Numbered from the stretch's first letter, positions 28,278 to 39,015 are shown. The stretch: DNA of 64,000 bases from Hoyosella rhizosphaerae (GCF_014643175.1 NZ_BMJH01000001.1:1339926-1403925), one strand, 5' to 3'. Notes: generated by a model from the sequence alone, not told the origin. Program-made: numbers and translations.

Positions 28278-29189
28278 TCACCGCAGCGATATCCGCAATA
28301 GGTCGTGCGCAACAACGATTGGGCCCGAAAATACTGTCGCCGCCTCCCGCGCAAAAAGCGCACCATCATCGATGGTGTAGCGCTCTGAAAAATGCGTGAG
28401 CAGCAACTTCTTGGCGCCAGCCTGTGCCGCGATGCGCCCTGCTTGCATCGCCGTCAAATGGCGGTAGCGCTGCGCGTATTCCCGCTCCGATTCCAGATAC
28501 GTTGATTCGATGACGAGCAGGTCAACTCCGCAGGCAAGTTCGACAGCGTTGTCACACACGCCGGTGTCCATGACAAACGCCACCGACATGCCTTGCACGG
28601 TGTCACTGAAGTCGTCCAACAAGAATGTGCGGCCATCGTCGGTGACATAACTACCAGTGCTTTTTAACTGCCCGACAGCGGGTCCACGCACACCAGCAGC
28701 AGCGAGTTCGTCACCGCGGACCCGTACGTGCGAAGGGTCTTCGATTCGGTACCCATACACCGGGACACTATGGCGCAACGGTAGGGCCGTAATCGATGGC
28801 ATGCCAAACGGTTCCGGTGTAGAACCGGCCACCGGGTGCGGGCGAATCACGTCAGTGGGCTGAAACTCAGACGCCCACCGCAGCCGGTCAAAATATGCAC
28901 GCCCCGCGTTGGGAAACGCCACAGTCACATCGTGCGGAACCCCGTCACGGGCAATGCGTTGGATCACGCCAGGCAAGCCAAGACAGTGGTCACCGTGGAA
29001 ATGAGTTATGCACACAGTGGTGATGTCGTGGGCAGCAATTCCTGCGTGTGACATTTGGCGTTGAGTGCCCTCACCAGGGTCACACAAAACACCTTTGTCG
29101 CCCCAACGCAAAAAATAACCGTTGTGGTTGCGTTGCCGCGTGGGTACAGCACTCGCTGTACCCAGCACGATCAACTCGCGGGGCGACAC
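28278..29189 (-). CDS. rnz: Ribonuclease Z
   Basis: A metallo-beta-lactamase-fold nuclease that trims tRNA 3' ends (303 residues). The zinc motif is CITHFHGDHCLGLPG, followed by VAFVMDTGVCDNAV and the C-terminal LLLTHFSERY. The N-terminus ELIVLGTASAVPTRQRNHNG is typical. The GTG at 29189 lies 11 bases after the purA stop with no clear ribosome-binding site, so it is probably translated from the purA message. Confidence 0.93.
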   Translation of the reverse strand: MSPRELIVLGTASAVPTRQRNHNGYFLRWGDKGVLCDPGEGTQRQMSHAGIAAHDITTVCITHFHGDHCLGLPGVIQRIARDGVPHDVTVAFPNAGRAYFDRLRWASEFQPTDVIRPHPVAGSTPEPFGMPSITALPLRHSVPVYGYRIEDPSHVRVRGDELAAAGVRGPAVGQLKSTGSYVTDDGRTFLLDDFSDTVQGMSVAFVMDTGVCDNAVELACGVDLLVIESTYLESEREYAQRYRHLTAMQAGRIAAQAGAKKLLLTHFSERYTIDDGALFAREAATVFSGPIVVAHDLLRISLR

Positions 29190-29200
29190 AGTGTGGCGGC

Positions 29201-30493
<1,293 letters not shown>

Positions 30494-30605
30494 TCACTCC
30501 TGTGTCATGGTTCTGGCTATGGTCGAGGCCACGCTGCTGCCCAGCGAAGCATTAAGGTCGGAACTCGCACACAACCAGATGACCACCTTATCCCAGGAGA
30601 GCGCT

Positions 30606-31277
30606 TTGACCATCGTTGTCCTCACAACTAGGGATTTTTTGACGCCTTCGTTGCTTCAATCGCAACGAGTTGTAGCCCTTTCAGGGACGGCGGCACGTGC
30701 CGAAATCGACGCGGCGACAGCTGATGCTGGTCGTGTCATCGTTGTCGGCGACGATGCTCTACTTGCTGCCGTTCTCACGCGTTTGATGCGTAAAGACCGA
30801 TTGGCTGTTGATGTGGGCTATGTTCCGGCGGGTCGGTCACGGGCACGAAGGCTTTACGGTCTCCCTAAGGGCACGGCCGCGTGCAAGCTGGCACTGTCTG
30901 GTACCGCGCTACCCTTTCCCTTGATTCGCGACGAGACGGGGACGGTTGTAGTTGGCTCCGCGACGATGGTCGGCGAGGGTGAGGACCCGATGTTCGGCGA
31001 GGCCTACGTGGACAATTCGCTCCTCTTTCGTGGGCCAATTCGCGGCGTCGAGGTCCGTCCAACAAAAACACTGCCGGGGTTGCGCGCCTCCGTCATTGCG
31101 CGCGGGGTTCGCCCGCGCCGGTGGCTGGCCGGTCGCGCAATCCAAACCGGAGCGCGAGCAATATCTCTGACTCGCGACGACGTGGCGCATCCGAGGATCG
31201 TCACTCGCTCAACTTTCTACCGGCACACCGAGAATTGGCGCCTGGTATGCCTCAAGGAGGCACCTCCCACATCGTGA
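30606..31277 (+). CDS. Rv0358-like protein, degenerate diacylglycerol-kinase-like fold
   Basis: A 223-residue protein of unknown function, next to purA as Rv0358 is in M. tuberculosis. VIVVGDDALLAAVLTRLMR followed by VDVGYVPAGRSRARRLYGLP resembles the catalytic start of diacylglycerol/sphingosine kinases, which read GGDGTLNEV and PxGTGN. Here both glycine motifs are altered, so any lipid-kinase activity is doubtful; this fold assignment is inference. TTG 30606 is chosen with AGGAG (30595-30599) six bases before it. ATG 30579 and ATG 30507 are alternatives. Confidence 0.7.
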   Translation: MTIVVLTTRDFLTPSLLQSQRVVALSGTAARAEIDAATADAGRVIVVGDDALLAAVLTRLMRKDRLAVDVGYVPAGRSRARRLYGLPKGTAACKLALSGTALPFPLIRDETGTVVVGSATMVGEGEDPMFGEAYVDNSLLFRGPIRGVEVRPTKTLPGLRASVIARGVRPRRWLAGRAIQTGARAISLTRDDVAHPRIVTRSTFYRHTENWRLVCLKEAPPTS

Positions 31278-31281
31278 CCTT

Positions 31282-32199
31282 TTACCAGGTGACGGTGTCT
31301 TCGCAGTGTTTTCTTTCCTCTGGGGAGTCAATCTGTACCGTGGCGTGCTCGAGCCCAGCTGCGGAGAGCACGTTTTTCGCTTGCCGCAACACTTCCTGGT
31401 TGTCGGCTTTCGTCGTGAGATGCACTGTCACGACGTCCATTCCGGTGGTGAGAGTCCAAACGTGGAGGTCGTGGACTTCGTCCACACCATCGATTGCCAG
31501 GAGGTCACGCTCGAGCTGGGGCACGTCTACGTCATCTGGCGATGCTTGTGTAAGGATTCTTAAGGCCTGCGCGGCCAGGCGAAGCGCACGTGGCACGATC
31601 CAAATCGAAATCGCGACACCAACGACGACGTCTGCGTACACCCATCCGAACGCGAGTGTAAGGACACCCGCGACCAGAACGCCAACGCTGCTGACAGCGT
31701 CTGCCAGCACCTCCATGTAGGCGCCCTTCATGGCGATGCTGTGCCTGGAGCCGCGTCGTAAGAGTGCAAGTACCACGATGTTGGCGAGTAACCCAGCCGT
31801 GGCAACGAGGATGAGTGGCAGTCCCGGCACTTCGGGTGCATCGCCAATTCGGCCGATGGCCTCGATGAAGATGTATGCGGCGATTCCGATGAGAAGGACG
31901 GCATTGGCGATGGCGGTCAGGACTTCGGCCCGGTGCCATCCGAAGGTGCGCCCGGGGTGTTTGCTGCCGCGTTGGGCTAGCAGGAGGGCTGAGACTCCCA
32001 TGAGGAGGGCGATGACATCGGTGGCCATATGCCCTGCGTCGGCAATCAGGGCCAGCGAGTTGATCATGATGCCGACGGTGAGTTCGAGAACGAGGAAGAC
32101 CGTCAAGATGGCGAGGCCGATGAGCATGGCCCGGATTCGCGCTTGAGTTGGTTTTTCGCCTGGCTCTAGTCCGTGGCCGTGCCCGTGTCCTGCACCCAT
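31282..32199 (-). CDS. Cation diffusion facilitator (zinc/cadmium/cobalt efflux)
   Basis: A CDF-family exporter of 305 residues. It has a His-rich start (MGAGHGHGHG), about six membrane helices, the intramembrane metal site LALIADAGHMATDVIAL and a C-terminal cytoplasmic domain (DVVTVHLTTK). It exchanges divalent metal for protons. ATG 32199 has AAGGAGG five bases upstream. It lies downstream of the FUSC gene on the same strand, with an operator-like repeat between them. Confidence 0.93.
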   Translation of the reverse strand: MGAGHGHGHGLEPGEKPTQARIRAMLIGLAILTVFLVLELTVGIMINSLALIADAGHMATDVIALLMGVSALLLAQRGSKHPGRTFGWHRAEVLTAIANAVLLIGIAAYIFIEAIGRIGDAPEVPGLPLILVATAGLLANIVVLALLRRGSRHSIAMKGAYMEVLADAVSSVGVLVAGVLTLAFGWVYADVVVGVAISIWIVPRALRLAAQALRILTQASPDDVDVPQLERDLLAIDGVDEVHDLHVWTLTTGMDVVTVHLTTKADNQEVLRQAKNVLSAAGLEHATVQIDSPEERKHCEDTVTW

Positions 32200-32229
32200 G
32201 TCGCCTCCTTGGTGTTCAGCTGCACCAAG

Positions 32230-32247
32230 TATGCACACATTCGCATA
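32230..32247. promoter_or_regulatory. Inverted repeat upstream of the CDF gene
   Basis: TATGC and GCATA are separated by eight bases, about 30 bases before the CDF start. The A/T-rich half-sites resemble those of ArsR/SmtB-type metal sensors. No such regulator gene is in the window. Confidence 0.3.
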
Positions 32248-32276
32248 TGTTTTTCAATGGAGTCGCCGAGACTAGG

Positions 32277-33428
32277 TCACACATCACCCTGCTCATCCGG
32301 GGGCACCGCCGGGTGCGGAACTGTGGGCGGCAACGTCGCCAACGCAGACACACGCTTCAACCCCGCCACCTGAAACAGGTCCACCAATGTTGAGCGCACT
32401 TGCGCCAACACCACACCAGATGACAAACCACCGCCGCGGACAACCTCAAAACGAGCCATCCGCGCCACAGTCCGCAACCGCCGCGCCGCCTCGACCTCAT
32501 CAGGCTGCTCTCCCGGATCAGCCAAGGTCATCTTACGCACCACATCAGTCGCATCAGCGAGCGAACGCACCAACTTCACCAGATCCGGCTCAATCGGCTC
32601 TCCGTCAAGAACAAGCGTCAACGCCCGCCGCGTGAGCACCCTAATGTTTCTAATCGCAGCATCTATGGGGTCTGCAGTCGCCGCGAGACGCTGCAGGCGC
32701 GTCCTCGACCCCCAGTACATTGGCGCCAACCGGCTTATGTCGCGCCCACCTTTGAGGTCCCCTCGCAGCTGGTCAATGCCCGGCTGGGTCGCGCGCGCCT
32801 TCTTCAAAGCCTGCTCGATGACGGCCGCATCTTCGGTTTCCAACCCACGCGCGACCTGACGCAACACGTCGACCGCAGAGCCAAGCAGTGCGGCCGCATC
32901 CCTGCGTGCACGGCGGACCGGGTGCGTCGGCAGTAATGCCACAACGAGCACCCCTACGGCCCCACCAATGAGTGCGTCCATCATGCGAGTAAAACCAGCG
33001 CCCCCACCTGGAGGGAGCAGCGTCGCAACCAAAACACCCGATGTTGCCGCCTGCATCGTGATCACTGGACCACCATCGACGACAACAGCGATCACCATCG
33101 CCAATCCCACAACGAGCCCGATCTGCCACGGACCGGTCCCGATGAACTGGATGAGGAGGGACCCCACACCAATACCGACCACTACCCCAGCAAGGAGCTC
33201 AAACACCCGCCGTACCCGCGTCGCAAGTGTGAGGCCGAGCGATACCACTGCAGCGATCGGTGCGAAGAAAGGTTGCGGGTTACCCACCACGTCCTTGGCT
33301 ATCCACCACGCTACCCCCGCAGCGATAGCGCACTGCAAGATAGGGATCGCGGACATCACCAACCGCCGGGCAGGGTCTCGAACGGGTTGCGGGAGGAGCG
33401 CCGACACAGCGTGTGCTGCGCGGCGCAT
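32277..33428 (-). CDS. FUSC family (aromatic acid exporter-like) membrane protein
   Basis: A protein of about 383 residues. Its N-terminal half holds closely packed helices (PILQCAIAAGVAWWIAKDVVG, FFAPIAAVVSLGLTLATRVRR, GLVVGLAMVIAVVVDGG, LIGGAVGVLVVALLPTHP) typical of the FUSC module. The C-terminal half is a long helical cytoplasmic region. Members such as YccS and AaeB are linked to export, but the substrate here is unknown. ATG 33428 lies 16 bases after the DUF3151 stop, with AGGGGG upstream; TTG 33458 would overlap that gene. Confidence 0.85.
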   Translation of the reverse strand: MRRAAHAVSALLPQPVRDPARRLVMSAIPILQCAIAAGVAWWIAKDVVGNPQPFFAPIAAVVSLGLTLATRVRRVFELLAGVVVGIGVGSLLIQFIGTGPWQIGLVVGLAMVIAVVVDGGPVITMQAATSGVLVATLLPPGGGAGFTRMMDALIGGAVGVLVVALLPTHPVRRARRDAAALLGSAVDVLRQVARGLETEDAAVIEQALKKARATQPGIDQLRGDLKGGRDISRLAPMYWGSRTRLQRLAATADPIDAAIRNIRVLTRRALTLVLDGEPIEPDLVKLVRSLADATDVVRKMTLADPGEQPDEVEAARRLRTVARMARFEVVRGGGLSSGVVLAQVRSTLVDLFQVAGLKRVSALATLPPTVPHPAVPPDEQGDV

Positions 33429-33444
33429 CCCTACGTCAATCCCC

Positions 33445-33861
33445 CTAGCCGAGATCAAGCGCTTCGGCTGCCCGTGGATCGCAGTCTTCTAGCAGGTCCA
33501 AGCAGCGCGCGTACTCTTCGCCCTCACCGATGCCGCGGGCTGCCTTTGCCAGCGCAGCCACTGCACGTAGGAACCCCTGGTTCCCCTCGTGACTCCAGGG
33601 CACTGGCCCAAAGCCTTTCCAGCCGTTGCGACGCAGTTGATCAAGCCCGCGATGGTAGCCCGTGCGGGCAAATGCGTAAGCCGTGACGAACTGGTCCTGA
33701 TCAAGCGCACGCTCAGCTAGCGCAGCCCACGCGATCGACGCGGAGGGATGAGAAGCAGCTACGTGTTCGGGATCTCTGTTGTTGAGTAGTTCCGATTCTG
33801 CTTCCTCGTCGCCGGGAAGCAAGGTGGGTTGGGGTCCGAGTAGATCACCAAAAGACGTCAT
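33445..33861 (-). CDS. DUF3151 protein (Rv0360c-like)
   Basis: A 138-residue soluble protein beginning MTSFGDLLGPQPTLLPGDEE with a helical body (AWAALAERALDQDQFVTAYAF) and the segment NGWKGFGPVPWSHEGNQGF. The family occurs across Actinobacteria and has no assigned function. ATG 33861 matches the usual family start; GTG 33867 would add two residues. It is probably co-transcribed with the FUSC gene downstream. Confidence 0.88.
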   Translation of the reverse strand: MTSFGDLLGPQPTLLPGDEEAESELLNNRDPEHVAASHPSASIAWAALAERALDQDQFVTAYAFARTGYHRGLDQLRRNGWKGFGPVPWSHEGNQGFLRAVAALAKAARGIGEGEEYARCLDLLEDCDPRAAEALDLG

Positions 33862-33936
33862 GAACACATGCTACGGACCTTTTCTCGCTTCTTTGCCATA
33901 GATCCGGCCCGGTAACCGTTTTTGCGCCACGACTCA

Positions 33937-35928
33937 TCACTTGGCTGTGAACATCAACCAACTCGGTTGCCCCGGATCCAGTTCCACGTGCTGTGGTTGC
34001 AGACCCGTCGCCGCCAGGCTTGGAATCAACGGCAAGTACCGCACCGGGTTTCCTGCTGCGACGGTCACCCGCAGGCGATGACCTGGCTTAAGCACAAAGT
34101 CGGTGTGCCGCAGATCGATATCCAGAACGGTGCGCTCGCCCGGGACGACGGAAAGTACGGAGTCACGCGTCAGTGGGTGCACTGCGTCGAGGTAATCGCC
34201 CGTTGCTGTAGTCGTGCTGCGGCTGGCGTCAATGGCGCGTCGGGACGAGAGAAGACCACCGCTATTCACGGTTGTCGACAACCCATCCGGGCTGACGTCT
34301 TGGACGGTGACGTGCCACATTCCTTCTGGCAAGTCTGTTGTGGTGACAAGCCTGAGGTTCATCGGGCCGGACACTTCGAGCCGATGTGCGTACGGTTCGC
34401 TGGTGAACGTCAGCGCCTCAGTTTCGGCGAATCGATTGTCGCGTGTGCACTGCGCACCAAGTATTGCGACAATCCCCGCCGTCCCCACTGCCGCATCGCG
34501 GGAGCACACATTCTGAACTCCAGGCCCGACGCTCAGGCGAGCAGGACCGCTGGGTTCGGGACGCAACGATCCGTCGTGCAAGGCGTGCGACGCTGTTCCA
34601 CTGGCTGTGGAGTGCAGGTGTAGCTTGCGCGGTTCTGAACCCGCTCGCGGAATCGCTGACGTGACCGTCCAGTCGCCACCCATTTGATCCGAAACGATTG
34701 GCCCGTAACTCTCGATGCCGTTGGGTACCCCTCGAACCCATCGGTCGAACCATGTGCGTTCCAATACGTCGAGTGTCGGCGGCTGGCCTGCTCCACCCGT
34801 TCGGTATCCCGGGTTGATGTGGAAGTTCTGCCCCATCAACAGCTTTTTCTGACTTGCTGGCAGCTGGAGTCTGTCGTAGATGCGGACTTGCCCTCGGGCG
34901 AAAATGTCGTGGTATGCCCCAACAACAAATGTTGGTACCGCGATGTTTTCGATGTTGGGATTGATCCCAGCGTAGAACGGGCCGTCATGGGCCGCGATAC
35001 CGTCGGCGAAGAGCGCGGCTTCGAGTAGCTCTTCACCCATCACAAGCGGGTCTGCGAGCCGGTCTGCGAGCCATGCTGGGTCGAAGTTACCTGCGAGCAG
35101 CGCTTCAAGCGACGGTAGGAACTTCAAACCGTTAACGAGGCCGATCCACAGTGGCATGAACCCAACTCCGCCCGCGCCGCCCGTCATGACGATGTCGTGG
35201 GCGAGGTCTTCAGCTGGTTCGACGGCAAACACCGCTTTGAGTGACGGCGGCCTATGACTTGCTGCTTGGAGGCTGTTGATGGCGGAATAGGAGATTCCGG
35301 CCATAGCAGTAGCGCCGTTTGACCAGGGCTGTTCGCTTGCCCACTGCAGGATTTCCACGCTGTCTTTCTGCTCACGCGCCTGCAGAACGTCCCACGTCCC
35401 GTGTGAGTATCCAGTGCCGCGAACATCGACGATCACTTGCACGTACCCGCTCCGCACCAAGTCTCGGTTGACGCCCAGAACGCGAGCTCCCCCACCCGGT
35501 ATTGCTTGTGCGAGCTCGTGGATGCCATCGAATGGTTCGCCCCACACATTGGCGTCGGCAATGACCGAGTCGAGGAGAGGGCGTAGTTGCGGATGTTCCG
35601 TGATTGCATCGACGAGCGTGTTAACGAGCCGGGTGTATGGCGTGAGGTTGAGCACCACGGGCAATGGCTCGGCGATGGGATTGCCGTGCGCGTCCGTTGG
35701 CCGGTACACGGTGGCGCGAAGGAGTGTTCCATCACTCATCGTGATGTCAACGTCTTCGGTGGCGGCAATGTTGGAATAGGCGCGGGCATCTCCTTGCCAC
35801 TGTGCTGCGCTCGCGCCACCGTCGGGCGGGAGACTCGGAGTGGCGGCTGCGGGAACCAGTGGGAAAAGGAGGGTGCCGGTGAGCAGCAGAGCCGCCGTTG
35901 AAGTTCTGATTCGGCGCGTTCGTGGCAC
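33937..35928 (-). CDS. Secreted CocE/NonD-type hydrolase (X-Pro dipeptidyl-peptidase S15-like)
   Basis: A 663-residue alpha/beta hydrolase with a cleavable signal peptide (RRIRTSTAALLLTGTLLFPLVPAAA). The nucleophile is Ser in MAGISYSA. An upstream DVRGTGYSHGTWDV motif and the C-terminal jelly-roll domain (LRLVTTTDLPEGMWHVTVQD) are those of cocaine esterase-like and acyl-ester hydrolases. It should act outside the cell on ester or amide substrates, none of which can be named. GTG 35928 has AGGGGAG upstream. It is divergent from the tetR gene, which may regulate it. Confidence 0.9.
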   Translation of the reverse strand: MPRTRRIRTSTAALLLTGTLLFPLVPAAATPSLPPDGGASAAQWQGDARAYSNIAATEDVDITMSDGTLLRATVYRPTDAHGNPIAEPLPVVLNLTPYTRLVNTLVDAITEHPQLRPLLDSVIADANVWGEPFDGIHELAQAIPGGGARVLGVNRDLVRSGYVQVIVDVRGTGYSHGTWDVLQAREQKDSVEILQWASEQPWSNGATAMAGISYSAINSLQAASHRPPSLKAVFAVEPAEDLAHDIVMTGGAGGVGFMPLWIGLVNGLKFLPSLEALLAGNFDPAWLADRLADPLVMGEELLEAALFADGIAAHDGPFYAGINPNIENIAVPTFVVGAYHDIFARGQVRIYDRLQLPASQKKLLMGQNFHINPGYRTGGAGQPPTLDVLERTWFDRWVRGVPNGIESYGPIVSDQMGGDWTVTSAIPRAGSEPRKLHLHSTASGTASHALHDGSLRPEPSGPARLSVGPGVQNVCSRDAAVGTAGIVAILGAQCTRDNRFAETEALTFTSEPYAHRLEVSGPMNLRLVTTTDLPEGMWHVTVQDVSPDGLSTTVNSGGLLSSRRAIDASRSTTTATGDYLDAVHPLTRDSVLSVVPGERTVLDIDLRHTDFVLKPGHRLRVTVAAGNPVRYLPLIPSLAATGLQPQHVELDPGQPSWLMFTAK

Positions 35929-36049
35929 GCGTCTCCCCTTTTTTGTCGCGCGAATCAACGGACAACTCGCGGTGAGTCCAACATCACATCAAAAGATAGC
36001 AGGCACTCTCTTTCTTGCATAGTGTTCGGGGCAAGTAAGATCAATTGCC

Positions 36050-36667
36050 GTGACACCCCAACTTGGCCCGCCACGTAGAACGCAAGCCGAGCGGCGACAC
36101 GCAACCATCAGCGCGCTGCTCCAGGCAACGATCGATGCCATTGCAGAAGTTGGGTACTCACGCACCACCGTTCAAGAAATCGTCACCCGCGCCGGACTGT
36201 CACAAGGCGCCCTATTTCGACACTTCCCAACAAGGCTCGACGTCATCGTGGGCGCCGCAGAGGAAGTCGGCACGCGACAAGTCACCACGTTTCTCGACGC
36301 GCTCACGAAAGCTAGCAGCGACGGAAATATTGGCGTAGCGACGATACTGCGAATCGAGCGAGAAATTGCCCGCGCACCCTACAGCGCGGTCTGGGATGAA
36401 CTGCTCGTCTCCGCCCGCACCGACGCCGAACTTCGCGAACGGATAACCCCGACATTCGCCAAATACGCCGAGGCTCTCACCCAAGCAGCCGACGCGATTC
36501 CAGCGCTAGCTCACCTACAGAGCGGACAACGCCGCGCCCTACTCGTCATCACGGTGGCGTTGTTCGGCGGCGAAGCCCGATTCCGTCACATCCACGCCGA
36601 CGACGAACTCGACAACGACACAATGGAACTTCTCATCGACTTCGCGAAATACTTGAAAATCGACTGA
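36050..36667 (+). CDS. TetR family transcriptional regulator
   Basis: A 205-residue regulator. The N-terminal helix-turn-helix is typical (IDAIAEVGYSRTTVQEIVTR, AGLSQGALFRHFPTRLDVI). The C-terminal ligand domain is not assignable. It diverges from the secreted hydrolase over about 120 bases and is the obvious candidate regulator of it. GTG 36050 has no clear ribosome-binding site. Confidence 0.9.
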   Translation: MTPQLGPPRRTQAERRHATISALLQATIDAIAEVGYSRTTVQEIVTRAGLSQGALFRHFPTRLDVIVGAAEEVGTRQVTTFLDALTKASSDGNIGVATILRIEREIARAPYSAVWDELLVSARTDAELRERITPTFAKYAEALTQAADAIPALAHLQSGQRRALLVITVALFGGEARFRHIHADDELDNDTMELLIDFAKYLKID

Positions 36668-36698
36668 ATCCGACGATGCCCGCATCGGGAATGCGCGG

Positions 36699-36725
36699 CG
36701 ACTAGAGACTCAACAGCTCTAGTCG
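36699..36725. terminator. Terminator between tetR and fba
   Basis: A 9-bp perfect stem (CGACTAGAG/CTCTAGTCG) has a 9-base loop. A T7 run at about 36752-36758 lies beyond it in the plus direction. It separates two convergent genes. Confidence 0.65.
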
Positions 36726-36776
36726 CTCCACAGCATCACCGACACGGGCTCGTTTTTTTGGGGCAGGAAAACTAGA

Positions 36777-37811
36777 TCACGCGCTAATTGATTTGCCCAC
36801 CGAATGTAGGTCCGTGCACGACTCGACGATGCGCTTCGCCATGTTGGCCTCAGCCAATTTCAGATAGCTACGCGGGTCGTACATCTTCTTGTTCCCCACC
36901 TCGCCATCAATCTTGAGCACACCCTCGTAGTTCCTGAAGATGTGATCGGCGACAGGGCGGGTGAAGGCGTACTGGGTGTCCGTATCGACGTTCATTTTGA
37001 CCACGCCGTAGTTCAACGAGTCTTCAATCTCAGATTTAAGTGAACCCGAACCACCGTGGAACACAAGGTCAAATGGCTTAGCGTCTGCGCCAAGGCCCAA
37101 CTTGCGCGCTGCTACAGACTGGCCTTCCTTGAGCACCTCCGGACGCAACTTCACGTTTCCGGGCTTGTACACACCGTGTACGTTGCCGAATGTTGCGGCG
37201 AGCATGTACCGGCCATTTTCGCCAGAACCCAATGCATCGATCGTCATCTCAAAGTCTTCAGCACTCGTGTAGAGCTTGTCGTTGATCGCGTTCTCCACGC
37301 CATCCTCTTCACCACCGACAACGCCGATCTCTACCTCAAGAATGATCTTCGCGGATTTTGAGAGAGCGAGGAGTTCCTGAGCGATCCGCAAGTTCTCATC
37401 CATAGGGATCGCAGAGCCGTCCCACATATGCGACTGAAACAGTGGATTCTTGCCCGCGTTCACGCGCTCCTGCGAAATAGCCAGCAGCGGGCGAACAAAC
37501 CCCTCAAGCTTGTCCTTCGGGCAGTGATCCGTATGCAAAGCAATCGTCACGTCGTACTGAGCAGCGATAACGTGGGCAAACTCCGCCAACGCCACCGAAC
37601 CAACGACCATGTCTTTTACAGCCTGACCGGAGGCGAACTCAGCGCCACCAGTAGAAAACTGAATAATCCCATCGCTTCCGGCTTCCGCGAATCCACGAAT
37701 CGCGGCGTTCACCGTCTCGGATGACGTGCAGTTGATAGCAGGAAACGCGTAAGCGCCTTCTTTAGCGCGGTTCAGCATCTCGGCGTAGGCCTCAGGCGTG
37801 GCGATTGGCAT
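36777..37811 (-). CDS. fba: Fructose-bisphosphate aldolase, class II
   Basis: The metal-dependent aldolase of glycolysis and gluconeogenesis (344 residues). Characteristic segments: AYAFPAINCTSSETVNAAIRG, IIQFSTGGAEFASGQ, IALHTDHCPKDKLEGF (metal and catalytic His/Asp), LEVEIGVVGGEEDGV, FGNVHGVYKPGNV, VFHGGSGS and KMNVDTDTQYAFTRPV. GGAGGG precedes the ATG. Transcribed alone from the gap at 37812-37917. Confidence 0.98.
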   Translation of the reverse strand: MPIATPEAYAEMLNRAKEGAYAFPAINCTSSETVNAAIRGFAEAGSDGIIQFSTGGAEFASGQAVKDMVVGSVALAEFAHVIAAQYDVTIALHTDHCPKDKLEGFVRPLLAISQERVNAGKNPLFQSHMWDGSAIPMDENLRIAQELLALSKSAKIILEVEIGVVGGEEDGVENAINDKLYTSAEDFEMTIDALGSGENGRYMLAATFGNVHGVYKPGNVKLRPEVLKEGQSVAARKLGLGADAKPFDLVFHGGSGSLKSEIEDSLNYGVVKMNVDTDTQYAFTRPVADHIFRNYEGVLKIDGEVGNKKMYDPRSYLKLAEANMAKRIVESCTDLHSVGKSISA

Positions 37812-37853
37812 CGGGGGTGCCCTCCAAATCGTCTCTTTTACGGTCAGTAACCA

Positions 37854-37863
37854 TTATCGATAA
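37854..37863. promoter_or_regulatory. TTATCGATAA palindrome upstream of fba
   Basis: A perfect 10-bp palindrome about 43 bases before the fba start. On the minus strand it contains GATAAT, a plausible -10. It may be promoter sequence or an operator, and it is short enough to be chance. Confidence 0.3.
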
Positions 37864-37917
37864 GTATTAGTATGGCAACCTACACCTGTCGAATGACGGC
37901 TGGGCGAGTCGCAACCA

Positions 37918-39015
37918 CTACTCGCAGGATGCTGCGGCTTCCATCAGCATCCACCCTGACAGTTGAACGGACAAGTCCCGCTCCGGCACTGCCGACGCCC
38001 TCACCGCACCATCGAGTTTTTTCGACGGCGCGCTCCTCGCATCCGGGTACGTTGCAGGCGCCGCCCAATTCGCACTAAACAGCGGCCCCCCAGGAGCATC
38101 TAGATGGTTCCGCCACACAGTCTCGGCTGACCGCAACACAATGCCGCGGGCTATCCTCCTGGTCTGCTGATTCGATTCGCTCGTCGTGGGCAGCTTCGTT
38201 GCGACGAGAGCAAGATAACGAGCGAGAATGCCCTGAAACAGTCCCCCGTCTCCCCCGCCACCCGTTTTGATGATCCCGCGAGGGGCAAGGTGCTGCGCCA
38301 CCGCTCCCACAAGTTCCTGTACGCGCCGGGCGTGGCGAACATCGCCAGTGCGGATTGCGAGCTCCGTTTCCGCTCCTAATACAACACCCTGGCAGTACGT
38401 GTAGATATTGCGCACAAACTTGCCGTCGCCGCGCACACCGTCGTAAATCAGTCCACGCTCAGGATCGCGGAGTCTTCCATTTATCCAGTCAGCTGTCTCT
38501 TCCGCCCGGTTGAGCTTCCCCACCCGCGCGAGCAGGATCGCCGCCGGACCGTTCGAAGGGGTATTAAAAAAATCGTCCTTCTTACGCCACGGAATGCCCC
38601 CACCGGACTCGTGGTCCCAAGCATTAAAAATCTCGTCCACCAAAGCTTCGATCGCCTTGGTTCGGCGAGGCACACCATCAAGGTTCCCTGCGCGTTCCAA
38701 AGCAAGCGCCAACCACGCCATGTCGTCGTAGTAGTTATTCGTCCATTTGCCCATGTTGCGAATGCGATGCGTCCGAATCATGGCACTTATTCGACGACGA
38801 CGTTCTGGATTCGGTGCACGCACGGCGGCGTCAACCATGCAGTCGAGAAGGTGCGCCTGCCACCAGTAGTGCCAACGGGCGAACGCCCGGTCACGTGCTG
38901 TTGGAGGCCACGAGATTACTCCCAGCGCTGTACCTGGAAGCAGCCACAGCGGTTGGAGGTGGCGCGTCAGAATGGCATTTTCAGCTTCGTCAGCGCGGAG
39001 CGCCCAAGTGCCCAT
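37918..39015 (-). CDS. Glycoside hydrolase family 76 protein (Rv0365c-like)
   Basis: A roughly 365-residue alpha/alpha-barrel protein of the GH76 alpha-1,6-mannanase family. The catalytic aspartate pair is in NNYYDDMAWLALALERAG, with GGGIPWRK, YTYCQGVVLGAETEL and GDGGLFQGILARYLAL as further family segments. No signal peptide is visible, so it seems cytoplasmic and may act on mannan-type intermediates; that is inference. ATG 39015 is preferred over TTG 39042. The gene order fba-GH76 follows the M. tuberculosis region. Confidence 0.86.
   Translation of the reverse strand: MGTWALRADEAENAILTRHLQPLWLLPGTALGVISWPPTARDRAFARWHYWWQAHLLDCMVDAAVRAPNPERRRRISAMIRTHRIRNMGKWTNNYYDDMAWLALALERAGNLDGVPRRTKAIEALVDEIFNAWDHESGGGIPWRKKDDFFNTPSNGPAAILLARVGKLNRAEETADWINGRLRDPERGLIYDGVRGDGKFVRNIYTYCQGVVLGAETELAIRTGDVRHARRVQELVGAVAQHLAPRGIIKTGGGGDGGLFQGILARYLALVATKLPTTSESNQQTRRIARGIVLRSAETVWRNHLDAPGGPLFSANWAAPATYPDARSAPSKKLDGAVRASAVPERDLSVQLSGWMLMEAAASCE

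Noticed and set aside
35929-36049. Palindromic operator between the CocE-like gene and tetR
   Set aside because: The best candidate (GGAC ... GTCC around 35960-35979) matches at only about half of its positions, so it is not reported as a site.
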